Positions 1 through 12,276 of a stretch of DNA of 64,000 nucleotides are shown here, in pieces (the stretch's first letter is position 1; each line of letters starts with the position of its first letter). The notes beneath the pieces are model-generated. The model saw nothing but the letters and a program-made list of their open reading frames with translations, made no database searches and was not told the DNA's origin. The translations under genes were made by a program, and so were the position numbers. This stretch comes from Epichloe hybrida (lineage: Eukaryota > Ascomycota > Sordariomycetes > Hypocreales > Clavicipitaceae), in assembly GCA_019022495.1 (NCBI GenBank), contig JAFEKR010000045.1, forward strand, positions 124,001 through 188,000. The letters are read 5' to 3'.

Positions 1-3000
1 CAGCCTGGATGAACCAAAAGACTTGATTCGGGAGTTGATCTCAAATGCGCCGGAAACCCCCTCGTTTCGATGCCTCTGGGGGTCGATTGCTTGGAAGCGG
101 TGCTACGTGAAAGTCGCCAATGCCCACACATGCGTGTCCTGGTCGGGCTGCTAGGCCTGGGTGTGGTTGAGGAACGCAGGGAACTTTCCGAACAGGCTTT
201 TTGCGATTGCGGCAGACGACGAAGAATGGAGAGGCTCGCGAGGCGGCCCCGACGCGGAGCGAGGAGCGAGAAGCAGTGTCTCACGATAGAGAGCTGAGTG
301 GAAGTGTCCCGCGTCAAGTGGTGTTTGGAGGTGGTAAAAAATAAGCGGAAGAATGAGCTTGGACAAACGAAAGAGGCTCACGGAGACGGACCACGAGGTA
401 AAAGATGCGATACATATGATGGAACGTGTTATGAATGCTTGCGGCGTAATACGATCAGAGGAAGAGGATGAAGAGCGATCGTAAGGTGGCGCGGCTGATG
501 AGAGGGGGAGGGGGAGGGGGGAGAGAGCGAAAATAGAGGTTGACTGGAAGTTTTCCCGCACAGAGGCGAGGCGAGGCATTCGATGTTGATGGGGAGCCGA
601 GAAACGGACTGCAAGCATCGCACTTGCTCGAACCGAGAATGTCGCCATTCCCCCTCCCCTCTCGGCTAGTGATGGGCCGAATCTGGAAGAAGGAAGGTGC
701 CACTGCCACTTGCCACTGCCACTGCCACTGCATCGCCATCTACGCTCACCTGCCTGCCATCAACGCACGTATCCAATCGCTTCCGCTTCCACTTACATAC
801 ATACATGTACCGTACCATACATGTACATGTATGTAGTGGACAAATTGGAGCATGGAAATTAGTCTGGCTGTTTTTGGTTTGGCCTGGAATGTGCCGACTC
901 CCGAGGCACATCGCCGATTGGGCGCAGGAAAACATCCCGTTACATCCACCAGTGGCACTAATCCATATCAGTCCATCAGAGTCGCATTTCAAGAAACGAA
1001 GCCTCATGGCTCATTCGCATCAAACCCGCCCATTTTCCCCTCTTCTTCCTCGGAGGAGCTGTCGATGATCACTGATCGGCGGCTGCCGAGACGAGCCTCA
1101 CAGCACCCGGAGCCTGCAAGGGCTGGCGGCACCCCCATGGAGGAAGGGTTGCAAAAAAAAAAAAAGTTCATTGGTTGATATTCACCACTTCGTCAAGTCG
1201 AGACATGTCATGCACCAACATGATACGGTTGCCAGGGTCCGCGGCCGGTGCCGTCCTGTTTTGCCCGGGAATGACGCGGGATGCACTAGCAAAATGTCTC
1301 GGCCTACGTAGTAGCTACCGACCTATTAGCGCCTATGATGGCTGCTCGTACACATGTTTGTTTCCTCGCCCAGCGCGAGATCAGGCATCAATCTATATAC
1401 TCCTTCTACCCCGCCTTCATCAACTTGGCTGGTCAATAAGCTCCCTTCATTACATTGACCAGTCACTAAGCTCGGCCAGGTCCATGGATTGGACACGATG
1501 GGACACTGCTTTGGAAGCTCTTACTCCCAATGCTTCCATCATCTGTTACTCTGCCGCGCCAAAAACACCACGTCCAGTCAGGTACCAAGAAAGAAAACCC
1601 GAGCCTTCTCTCTCAACCCCCAAGATAAAGTCTTCTTCGCCTACAAGGCGCCTACGAAGACGCCCACGTAAGTGCTGTACAACCCGGAGCTGTGCAAAAA
1701 AAACCAAGGGCCAACAGTACCGAGTCCTCACAAGGGTTACATTCCCCCCACACCATTACGTTATTCAAGCCCTGTTAGAGCCAGCCGTCGACTATTGGTT
1801 AACGAAGGTGGCAAAAAGAGGGATAGCGGCGTCGTTATCAAGATAAGAACTCACTCACCTCGTCAAAGCTGCTCGGTCTCGGCGTTGACAGATACATGTA
1901 CATGTACCTTGGGGGGGACAGCGTCTCTCGGAAGTCACACTCGGGACTCGAAGAAGCAAGTTGAGAAGTGAATCTTGTTTTTCCAGATTCGACGGTTCTG
2001 ATGAAAACATAATACTTGCAAAAGCATAACTTTCCCCCTCCTTTTCCAGTACCACTTACGTCTCTGAAATAAGTGCCATGGCCCCATGATTTGAACACAA
2101 ACACAACCCGATAGGCATATCTTTCGCAAAGTCAATATGATCAATCCTAGCAGCTAGGCCAAGTCACAAAGCCCACTCACTGCAACCGGAGATTCCGTCA
2201 ACTCGATATCTGCTGGCATTTTGTATTGACAAAAAGTAAATCATGCCGTCTCTGTGCTTCAAGTGGGGGTTCCGTCTGGAGCAGGGCTAATCACCAACAG
2301 ACGTTTAAATACCTGCGGGAAGTCGAGGTTGTGTGGTGGCGGTCCGTCTTCAAATGGTATAAAACACGCCTTGAACCATTTCATAAATCCACATAATAGG
2401 GGTAACCAAGCCAATTTGATATTAGCTAGCAAACAAAGCAGCCAGGGGCTAGGAAAAGAGGTACCTTTCGTAATAGCAACTCATATAGAAACAGAAATAC
2501 CCCTTTGTGGCGCTATGTACTTGTGTAAAGTATTCCTAATAGCTCTGTAATCAGGATCACTCATAGCTAATTATAGCTATCAAGGGAGTAATAAGCAGGT
2601 CATAAATCGTTCAGGGGAGCCATTGTACGCAAAGGCTTTCGCATTCGCCAGAGACACGACATGGCAATTCACTCAATTCGCGGGACCATGATACGAGATG
2701 TCAACTCCTTATTTGAGGGCCCCCCGTGACAGCCAGTGCCACAAGATGGCTTCCGGAAGGCGCATGAGACGGTTCCGGACCGCCGCACACTTCTACCCTG
2801 TGACCTGCACAGAAACATCATGGACGAGCCTTTTCAACGCCATGGTGGTGATTCATAGAGATGGAGGGGGGTAGGGTGGGCAAAAGAGGCAAGGAAAAAG
2901 AAAACACAAGAGAGGAGCCATCCGTCTCAGCGCACACACAAAACACCCTGCCAACAAAAGAAAAACCCCATTATCGTGTTATCCCAGACTCCCAAACGCC

Positions 3001-3366
3001 CCTGTATAAGCCCCGAGGCAAGTCCGCCATGAAAAGTCTAAAGCCCAAGCCGTACACCATTTGTTCTGTATGCGCTGTAAAGAGCCAATCATGAGAACAA
3101 AGAGTACGCAAGTGTCGCGCCGAGGAGACCAAAAAAAAAAAAAAAAAAAAGCAATAACAACGGTTTCTGCCAACACACAGGTTAAAACTCATGGGCTCTC
3201 GAAAGCCTAGGAGTTTCCAAGCCCAAGCAAGTAATATTCGGGAAAGATGACAAGAAAGGCGTAAGTCGGAAAAATCGTGAAGCTCATGTTCCGCTGCGAC
3301 TTGACTCGTGGCGTCGTCGAACAAAGGCGCCAAAGGGTGAGAGTCGGTCGCCAGAGACTGCACGTT
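1..3366. other. Intergenic, no supported gene
   Basis: No reading frame here shows a recognisable domain, a plausible exon-intron pattern or a conserved motif; the open frames are short and low-complexity. The stretch holds homopolymer runs (A12 near 1153, A18 near 3131) and TACATGTA-type repeats. Positions 2250-2640 are more AT-rich, with TAGCTA and TATAGC strings reminiscent of an old RIP-mutated repeat, but no ends are visible. The first 60 bases could belong to a gene leaving the window on the left; that cannot be tested here. Confidence 0.5.
794..835. repeat. TACATGTA palindromic short repeat
   Basis: A run of TACATACATGTAC and TACATGTACATGTA units, rich in the self-complementary 8-mer TACATGTA. 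A similar run lies at 5957-6012, and a GTAC-rich variant at 58197-58260. No gene context gives it a function. Confidence 0.6.
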
Positions 3367-3585
3367 TCATCGGTAGGTCTCGTATTCGCGGCCGTAATCT
3401 TGATAGGCCTGTCTCGAGGCATGCTGACCGCCGCTAGATGAGTGTGCGGCGCACGCATATCCGACGTAGATTGTGCGTTGTTGTATTTCGTGACCGGGCT
3501 GGCCGTAGGCTGCACATCGATCAATGGCGTGTTGGTAGTAGAGACACCGACACGCTGGGTATATCTCAACTACCTGGTAGCACAT
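3367..3585 (-). CDS. Small conserved Cys-rich fungal protein, 72 aa
   Basis: The protein begins MCYQVVEIYPACRCLYYQHA and continues with DRCAAYG, GHEIQQRTIYVGYACAAHS and a Ser/Gln/Tyr-rich tail. The spacing of Cys-Tyr, CRC, DRC and YAC residues resembles a family of small uncharacterised ascomycete proteins with a CYQ...CRCLYYQHA...C signature that I recognise without a known function; a compact metal-binding or disulfide fold is inference. No signal peptide or membrane segment is seen. The frame stays open upstream to 3801, but similarity starts at MCYQ, so that Met is taken as the start. The gene stands alone between long spacers, with no intron needed. Confidence 0.65.
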   Translation of the reverse strand: MCYQVVEIYPACRCLYYQHAIDRCAAYGQPGHEIQQRTIYVGYACAAHSSSGGQHASRQAYQDYGREYETYR

Positions 3586-4844
3586 GGTTTTTCTTATTCC
3601 TTGTATATCGACAACAGTTCTATGTGAGGCCTTGCCTGCCCGGGTCGCCTTGCGTGGGTGATGATGGAACGGGGGGAAGTCTGGATATCGGGTCAATGGC
3701 GACAAAACGATGGATGTCTTGCAATGCGGGACTCGGTGTTGTTTATTGACGGCAGCCAGCACTGTGGTAATGACGAATGGAAGTCTTGTTTGAAATTTCA
3801 AGATGTTGGTGTAAGGGGGGCAAAAGCTGGCGTGAACATCAACGACAAGACAAATCAGTATAAGAGCAATGGAGAAGAACAGGAAAAAAAAAAAAAGAGA
3901 ATATAGTCAGGAGAGAAGCCTTGTGCGCTGCTATGACGAATATAGATAGAGAGGCACGATGGAGGCGGGAAAAGCTCGAGGCATTGCAAGTCTTATAGGA
4001 CTTTTGGACTGGCAGCAGCCTCGAGCGAGGCCAGGACTTTGGGGAAAAGACAAGGCCAAACATGGTAAGCCCGCGAGCACGACGAGCACGAGGGCGTCAA
4101 GCAACATGTACGCACGCCTCTGGTTTGTCGGTCCCTCTCGCGCGCGAGCGGATGCCGTGAGCGAGTCGGCGTGGAGCAGCAAGGCAAGGCGAGGCGAGGC
4201 GAGGCAAGGCATCAATCATTCAATCAGCACAACGCCCGAAGACGACCGAAGACGACCGAAGACAGCCGAAGACGACTGAGAAGCTGCAGCAGCAAGCTCT
4301 GACTAACCCTCACAGAGTCACTTCACAGGTGACCCAAAGGGCGGAAACGGGGTCCCGTCATCCATCCGTGGTCCGGTGCAGCCGCGCTGTACGGAATCGG
4401 GAAAGCAGGGGGGCAGGACAAGCAAGCCCAGGCAGAAGCTCATTGCCGCGATGCGCTAGGCGCAGTAACCCGAAGAAAGCGAACAAAGACCCGAAAAGGC
4501 AACACCAAATTACTGTTTCTTGCTTCTGCTCGGCGGGGGGAGTCATTCTGCATGAGCCAGGGTCCCTGAAAAAAAAAAAAAGAAGGGGGTGGGAGGGGGT
4601 GGGGAGAGGGATGGGATGGGATGGGGGTGGGATGACTAGGTCGGGCGGGGAGCAAATGAGTCAACGTTATTCTTTCAGTCGACGGCGGAGTTTGATTAAA
4701 CAATTGCCAGACCTAGACGGCTTGTTGCTGTGGTGCTTGCTGGTGTTTTGTTTCAACAAGTTGGCATTGATGTAATACGTGCAGAGCCAAAACGAAGAGG
4801 GCGACGAGTTCACGACAGAGGAAAAAAGATGGAAAGTGAAGCCC
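3586..4844. other. Intergenic, low-complexity
   Basis: No gene seen. It holds an A12 run near 3884, GGCGA repeats near 4186-4205, a 10-bp tandem repeat of CGAAGACGAC near 4237-4276 and a G-rich tract (GGGATGG repeats) near 4585-4635. Confidence 0.5.
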
Positions 4845-4850
4845 AAAAAA
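4845..4850 (-). terminator. Pol III T6 terminator of tRNA-Ser
   Basis: Six T residues on the minus strand begin 6 nt after the discriminator base of the tRNA, the normal position for RNA polymerase III termination. Confidence 0.7.
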
Positions 4851-4855
4851 GGCCA

Positions 4856-4956
4856 CGACGCCGACCGACCGGATTCGAACCGGCACCCCCTAAGGGAAAA
4901 GATTTCCCAGGGGAATTTTTCGAGTCTTTCGCGTTGGACCACTCCGCCACAGCGCC
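4856..4956 (-). tRNA. tRNA-Ser(CGA) with anticodon-loop intron and 4-nt duplication
   Basis: The minus strand folds as a type II tRNA. The 5' acceptor strand GGCGCTG pairs with CGGCGTC (two G-U pairs). The A box is TGGCGGAGTGG and the B box GGTTCGAATCC. The anticodon stem AAAGA/TCTTT encloses CTCGAA plus about 15 nt of intron, giving anticodon CGA. A variable arm with a CCC/GGG stem follows, as expected for serine tRNA. Oddity: between the T-stem (GCCGG/CCGGT) and the acceptor 3' strand there are 4 extra bases, a tandem copy of CGGT. This would disrupt stacking of the acceptor and T arms, so the gene may be a mutant or pseudo copy. The T6 run downstream fits a pol III unit. Confidence 0.75.
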
Positions 4957-7766
4957 ATGCCATGCCATTCCCTCCAGGACTTGAACACTACCACGTGAGG
5001 CAATTCGACTTCCTCTCTTTCCCTGTCCTCACCATGGCGAGACGATGGTGAATTTGGAGTCGGACGTCTTGTCATGTCGAAAGCTCCCCATGGCAATACC
5101 ATGGACATGGACCCTTGGGTACCCCTTGGGGTATAGCTTAGTGGAGAAGAATAAAATAAAAAAAGCAGTCGCGGTTGTTGATCTGTCGACCTCGTTTAAG
5201 TTAGATTGCAAATCGTTTTCTCATCGTCGTGTTCTCGCATTTTCTCGGCCCAGCCCGTCCGCCACTGGCCGAGGACGCCGGGGGCGCGGGGCGCGGGGCG
5301 CACTCTAAAAAAAAAAAAAAACACACACAGCAAAGTCGCAGCCTGGATGTACATAGATGACTGTTTGGAAGGATTCCGAGCAACAAAAGTCGCTGCTTCC
5401 TGACGGCGAATAGCTCGACGGACGGCCTCCATCGGAATACCGGAATACCGAAGTGCGTGCAGTGCGTGCAGTGCGATGAATGCCGTAAAGGCAATGCTCG
5501 GATAAGTGGCTGTTGTGACGACGTTGTGACGACGGGACGGCGGGACTGCGACCCCATGACGTTGGCGTACGGTACCTACACCCTCCCTGTTTTGAGTATA
5601 TTTTTAGACTTGGAACATATTAGCTACATGCGTTATGGGCAATGGGCATTTCGGTAAGACGCAACGGATCGGCCGACTCGACATTTCACAAAAACGCAGC
5701 GACCGCGACCGGAAAGCGAGACGAGACGAGACGAGACGATGCCATGCCATGCCATGCCATGCGACGCGACAAGGTGCACACGACGCCCACGATGCACACA
5801 CACGGCTATTCCCACGCGCGCCCGGGGGGGGGGGGGGGGACCAAAATTCCATCAATCTTCAATGCATGCTTGATGACAGGCACCATCCGCATCTTCCACC
5901 GCTCACCTGGGCTGGGGCCGCCTTGCAACCTGCCTTGGCGTTGTGAGCCAGCATGTGTGTACATGTAATACCACATGTATGTACAATGTATGTACATGTA
6001 TGTACGCATGTAGGAGGGGTCCCGCACGTTCCCCCACACACCAACGAATGACTACACACATGTACGTATATGTACACTCCGGATGAAGCCAAGGGAGTCC
6101 TCATTCCATCTCATCCATCTCGTTCCATCTCGTCCCCTTCTTGTTGAACAAATGCTTTGCTTTCCGATGAAGCGGTCTGCGGGCTGCGGTCTGCGGGGCT
6201 GCTTTCGCATTCATGTCGCGTTCGCGTCGTGTCGCACATTCATCGCACATCCTATGTACTCCTCCCAGAAGATCCGATAGATGTTGACCCCCCCCCCCCC
6301 CCCCTTGCAGTCTGCGTCTCTTGTAATCCAACGTCACCTTGGCGCCACACCCCCCAAAAAACCATCATCGCCAACTTCGAGCCAGCACCAAAACTAAGTG
6401 CCACGGCCAGGATCCCCGGGCCAGACGGCTCATTCTTGTCTTCCCCAAACTCCCAGGAACCAGGGCAAATAGCTCCAGGCAGGCACCTGCGCAAGCCACG
6501 GCTGCATCGAACCAGAGATTGCCACGGACTTTGTACGGGAGCAACGTCTAGCAAAGCCTCGATTTCTCGCCCGAGACGCCCGAAACCCCGTTCCAGACCT
6601 ACGAGGCCTCGAGGATAGTATATGGGTGAGAACGAAATCTTGGTTCATCTCGGCCAGGCCGCCTCGGGGCTTCAATCGACGGCCAAGTCGGCGAGCGGAC
6701 TCAGTCGCCCCCGAGATGCGTCATGACTTCTCATCAAGACAACCGAGTTACATTGTATACACGACTACATGAGTGGGTGGGCTGCGCCTCGGCCCGCCGC
6801 CATCGCCATCGCCAAGCTAAGCTAGCTCTCTCTCTCTCTCTGCGGGGATGGTTGGATTTCTCCTCCTCTCCCTCCTTCCCGCGAGGCCGCATCCGTGCCG
6901 GAGTCCCCGGCGGGGGCCAGTCATGATTATTCGTCGGTTGGTTGCATCGCGGGCAACTTGGCATTCAGTGAGTTGTCATTGAACTCGACTCCCCTCATCC
7001 TCATTGATAATTGACCTGGCTGCTTCCCCCCTCCACCCCCCCCCCCTTGTTTTTCCGTTCTACTCACCATGGACATCTTGCCACGGCGACCAAAAAAAGT
7101 CCGACTTGATGCTGTTGCTTGGCAAGTCGCAATCAATGTCAATTTCCTGCATCCGCTGCTACAAGACGCGCCTTGTCCGTGAATCTAGACGAATTCCGTG
7201 TGCCCAGTCAGGGGCAGTTCATTTCGATCCCTTTATGAATAGTTATAGTATACATGTCTTGTGAGAAGACCAAGGCCAAAGATCAAGAGGTCTAACAAGT
7301 AGAATCCACTCCATCCATCCCGTTCCATCCCTCCCTTCAGTGCTCAGGCCACCATGAATGCGCATCACCGGTTCATCCAACGAATTGCTTCCGTCTTCTC
7401 TCCGCATGCCAGATGAGCAGTCATTGAACTCAAACATTTATCGGTGCTTGTGTGATGTAGCCGCCGCGCTCGTTCTCTGTGGTACACGTTGAAAAGAAAT
7501 GTCAAGACAAAAAAAAAGATCCCGAAATTTCAAAGACAGACACGACGCATCGCATTTGACGCCACGGCCAAGTCAGCACCCCCAGTCATTCAATGCATGC
7601 CTCATATTTCGTTTGATAGCAATTCTTCTTCGACACGAATTTCGACAACTTCGAGATTCACTGCTTCGTGTCATCGTTGACCCCCTTTGTTCCCGGGCTT
7701 ATCTGGTTGGAACGGTTGATTTTTTGTGATCCGAACAAGGTGTGGTCTGCTCATGGAGCAGGACGC
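4957..7766. other. Intergenic, microsatellite-rich
   Basis: No gene seen. It contains a GAGAC repeat then GCCAT repeats at about 5718-5762, homopolymer G near 5825 and C near 6290, a GTACATGTAT run at 5957-6012, a CT run near 6827-6840 and a C run near 7038. The right part is the 3' flank of the kinase gene. Confidence 0.5.
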
Positions 7767-10700
7767 TTATGCTCTTCGGCTCATGGCTGCAGACGCGCCA
7801 GCCGCTGCCAAGTCTTGTTTACCGCTAGCTGTTCGACCAGCCGCGCGAGGTAAGCTGCTGATGCTGCTGATTGATCCGCCAGCACTCGTTCGCCTGCTGA
7901 TACTGGCGGCAGTCGCAGCCGTGGCTCCAGAAATCCTTCGCGAAGCGCCGGAGACTGCTTTATGGGGACTGATGCCGGTTCGCACGGCATTGTTGTTGGC
8001 ACTTTTCGGCGCAGCAGTCGGCGGCTCGGGAAGCGGACGCGGCGCTGAGAACAGGTTCACGCGCTTCGACGGCGACGAGTCTCTCGCGGACAATCTAGGT
8101 ATGGCTACAGGCGCCTTCTGGCCGGTGATGAACTCATGGCGAACAGCATCCTCTGGTCGTAGACGTCTTTCCGGGTCCCAGCGCAGGCAGCGACTAATAA
8201 AGTCCAGAAAGCCATCATCATCGCACTTCAATACCTGTTGCAGTGTCTTGGATGAAGGTCGACGTCTTCGGCCCTTGGAGGATACAGTCAACCTGGGCTT
8301 GCCCATGGAATCGAAAAAGAGTTTCTTTCTCGTGCTCTTCTCGATCAAATGCTTCTCGGGTGGGCCGAATACTTCCATGATGCATGCCAGTTGCTCCTGC
8401 TCATTCTCACCAGGGAAGATGGGGACTCCCGTGTACAGCTCTGCCAAGATGCAACCGACACTCCACATGTCGATGGGCATGCCATACGTCATGCCTAGAA
8501 TAACCTCGGGCGATCGATAAAATCTCGACTGAATGTACGTGTATACTTTCTCATGCTCAAAACAGCTGGATCCGAAGTCAATGACCTTGATTTCGGCATG
8601 GAGAGGATGCCTCAGCAAAATATTCTCGGGTTTCAAGTCACAGTGAATGACTTTGCGCTGCTTGAGCAGAACAAGTGAGGACAAGATCTGTTTTGTGAAT
8701 CTCCTGATGATTTTCAAAGAGAATCCTCGGAATGAGTGCGCCTTGATAAACTCGTAAAGATTCATGTCCAGCAGTTCGGTGGATATACATAGATGCCCGC
8801 GGAAGTAAAAGCTCTGTGTGAAATTGACCATGCTGTGCTTGTTTTTCGGGTCCTATCATCACATTGAATGTCAGTTGTCTCTTGGAACAAGGAAACATGG
8901 GAAAACCCGCGCTCTTAACTCGGTGCAATCAGACTGACCCATTCGCGAAGTTTTTGAAGAATATTGACCTCAACAAGCGCTTGCTGATGGAACCGTTTCT
9001 TGTTTCTGATGATTTTGATGGCAACGAGAACGCCGAGTTTATGGTCAATACACCTCACTACCTGTCCAAAACTTCCCTTGCCGAGAACATCTACAATTTC
9101 GTATCTGTACGAGAGGTGGTCACCGGGAACAATGGTGTAGTCTCCTCGCTCATCGTCGTACCCAAAGTTTGGTGCATCCGATTGCAGATTGCCAACGACC
9201 TTGCGTGCATTTTGCGTTCCGCAGAAGTAGATGTCGTTGTAATCGATTATCTCGCCACGCTCATACATGTTCAACATGGCGATCCGAATGGCATCTTGGG
9301 GACTGACGCGTTCTTTGGGGGTTGCCCGCTTCTTCAGGGCATCCAATGCTTTGCCAGCAACCTCGGTCTCCTTTCGTCGGGAGCCCAACTTCCGCATCTC
9401 TTCCTCGCCGGCCCTGTCATCCTTGTCCAGCTCCGTGGTCCAGCATCCGACAGTCTGGAGGGCAGTCGATGATGACCTTGGTCTGATGTCTTTGGCGACT
9501 GCCCCGCTTGCGATCCTGGACGAGGAGGGCATTGTGGCAGGGTCTGCGCCATCCTTTTGACCAGTCCACGTCTCACTTTTGACTCGATCGCGGGAGCCGT
9601 GGGTGGTCAAGCTAGCCGCCGAGCTTTTCCGTCTTCTCGTCTCCAGGGTTGTTGTCCCGTTTGATCTTGCAGCCACTGTCGGATTGGAAAATGGTTGCTT
9701 GGCAGCCGCAGATCCACCAACAATTGCGGATGCTGAAGCAGGGATACGTGGCGGGGGCATGTTATCTGACTTGATCTGGGGCATCGGGGCGGCCGCCGCC
9801 GCCGCGCCTTTGTCGGCAGCATCTCCGGAACCTTTGGACTTTTCCCGCCTCCATGACAGGCTGAGTTTCCTCCGCAAAGATGTCTTGGAAGAAGGGCTTC
9901 GGGGCTCCGGACCCTCCGACTCTTGTGGCTCAGGCGGTGGTGACTTCGTGAAGGGCTTGGACTTGTGCAGATATCGGGGACCAGCCGGCTTCTCGTGAGT
10001 GCTGTCGTCAATAAATAAGTGGCCTGTGACGGTATTGAAGTCGCCGCCGGTCTTGGACCTTTTCAAATGCCCGGCCTCGAAACCACCTTTGGGCAAGGAA
10101 GACGATAGGTAAGGCGAAATACTGGACTTGGAAAGCGGCTCCAGCAAGCTTGACGAAGACTCCGACGAGTTGCCGTCAGGAGGTGTCGGTGTTGAGCGAC
10201 GAACATGGTGAATCGAGGTGCTGCTTCGAAGAGAAGGTAGCTCTATCGTGTCATCGTATTGGCTCTTGGAGAAGAAGGAGCTCTTGGATGCCGTCATTGG
10301 GGTCGTTGGGGTTTTCGCAACTTGTCGCGAGGGTGGTCGGCTCATATCGCGCCGGCTCGAGTTACCTTTGCTGGTAGGCTTTGGAGCTGTCGGGAAGTTT
10401 AACGGCCCAATATTCAAGGGTGGCAATCGAAGGGGCTCGAGATGTCTCTTGCTCTGATTGCTCTTGTTCTCTTGTTGCACTGTGGTTGAGCCTGCATACG
10501 AGCTCTTTCTAATGTTTGACTTGCGCTGAGCTTTGGTTGGTTCGGGGTGCACTGGCATGGTCATACTTCCAGTAGAGCTGCTGTGGATGCTGGTTGAGTC
10601 GACAGCGCTGAGATGGGACTTCTTCACGTCGACAAAATATGTCTCCGCAGACACTTCTTTTGGAGACTCGTAGGCTTTGGGAATGGCCGGGACAGGGGGG

Positions 10701-11634
10701 ACTTCCTCATCATCATCGCCTTGCAGACCGTTATGCCCGCCCGAGTTCTTGGGCGTTGGCAATCGAGTGACCGATGTTGAGGGCTGGAGCCGAGGCTGAA
10801 TTGATCCAGTTGACGATCTCACAGTGTTGAAACTTGCCGTGGATCCTATGGAGAGCCCAGAGCTGTACGACTTCCTGATACTGATGTCGGGTGTGGTTCG
10901 AGCGGACGAAGGCGTCAATGATGCTTTGCGTGGTATCATGGAGGGAGATCGGGACTCGGCCCGCACGTCTAGCGATATTGGGGGCGGAGGTGGCGGCACA
11001 TTGGCAAGCATGTTCAAGCTGTGAGATTGAGGCATCGTGGACAAACGCTTCATCCTCCTCGTGTCAGTGGGGCTGATAGTCCTGGCTCCTAAACCAGTGG
11101 CGTGGCTGCCAGGCATCATGGACATGCGTTTGCCGGACGAAGGAGTGCCCGCTTTCCCTGTAAGGCGTGGGGATTTGGGGGTCAAGCTTGAGTGGCGGTT
11201 CTGCTCCGGAGTCAAATTCGACCCCCCGAGCAAATTTGTTTGACTTGATCTTGGCGGGGGCTGAACCGATTTGGCCTTCGCGGCTCTGGTGTTAGGCAGG
11301 ACGCGTATCGAGTCCGAGCTGGCACTGTCTGTGGAGCGCCTGGCAGGGTCGCGAGAAATATTTCTCTCGCCAAGAGTACTGGCACGCCTGGCATGAGCAT
11401 TTCGAACTGCAATATCAGAATCGGGTATGATCCCTGGGCCCACGGATTTTCGAGGAGGCTTAGGAACAGCGGCGTTTGAGACCGGGGGGTAATGGCTTTG
11501 GCGCCGATTGCGCACTGCTGCAGGAACAGTAGAGGCGTCCACTGTCCCAGATGAGGATGACAATATCGATGACACACTTGTCTGTCGGCTGGAGGTACTT
11601 GGACGTCGCAGTATAGATCCCGAACGCCCAACTC

Positions 11635-11676
<42 letters not shown>

Positions 11677-12276
11677 GTGGCGGTGGTGGTGGTAGTGGTA
11701 TGCTTCCACGGTTTGACGAAGGGGTTTGCGACATGGCGGGGTTTTCAGGCATCTTTTTGCCCATTAAGCCTTTACCTTGGAGAATACTCTCCTCTCTGGT
11801 AGGTGCAGGGAACTGTGTTAGTTTGAGGTCCGTGGAGGCAGACTCGATGCTTGTATGCAGATCGTCGAAATTCACCGAAGGCAAGAAATCAAAGGATCCC
11901 GTCGAATGACTCGAGTGTCCAGTATCGCCATTTCGCTCGAGGGATAGATGGGAGTAGTTTGTTGAAGAGGAAGCCGACAGCATTGGAGCGTTTAGATGTG
12001 ATCTTTGGCTGGTTGAAGTCGGAGGAATCGATGTGTTCGAGGCGGCAGTGTCCCGACTGAAGACGACGCCAAAGATTCAAAAGTTAGTCCACATACATTG
12101 GTACGTGCCCTTTGGGGGGTTATCATTACGGCAGAAGAGGGGATGAGGCCGCTGGAAGGAATATGCACGACGATGACATGGTCTTTTTGGTGCAGAGACG
12201 AAGGAGTGTGCACTTACAGCCGAGTTGGAGAAGGTGCTGGTCTAGCCTCAGCAGGTGCCTTGTGCGTCAGGTTCAT
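7767..12276 (-). CDS. pom1: Pom1-like DYRK-family protein kinase, 1420 aa
   Basis: Ser/Thr kinase of the DYRK family. The best-known fungal member, fission yeast Pom1, marks cell ends and controls polarity and division. Exons read 12276-12218, 12056-8939 and 8852-7767; both introns have GT-AG ends (GTAAGT, GTCAGT) and phases that rejoin perfectly. The start MNLTHKAPAEARPAPSPTR comes from a 59-nt first exon. About 1000 N-terminal residues are Ser/Pro-rich and disordered, with a polyproline-polyalanine tract. The kinase domain starts near residue 1003 (YRYEIVDVLGKGSFG), with the VAIK lysine near 1034, HCDLKPEN near 1131, IDFGSS near 1151 and the DYRK activation-loop YTY near 1163-1165. All catalytic residues are intact. 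It is divergent with the peroxin gene, sharing a 1.5-kb spacer. Confidence 0.9.
11641..11673. repeat. TGC trinucleotide microsatellite in kinase exon
   Basis: Eleven or so GCT/TGC units lie inside the kinase coding region and encode its alanine run on the minus strand, followed by GGTGG units encoding the adjacent proline run. Such a tract is prone to length change between strains. Confidence 0.8.
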
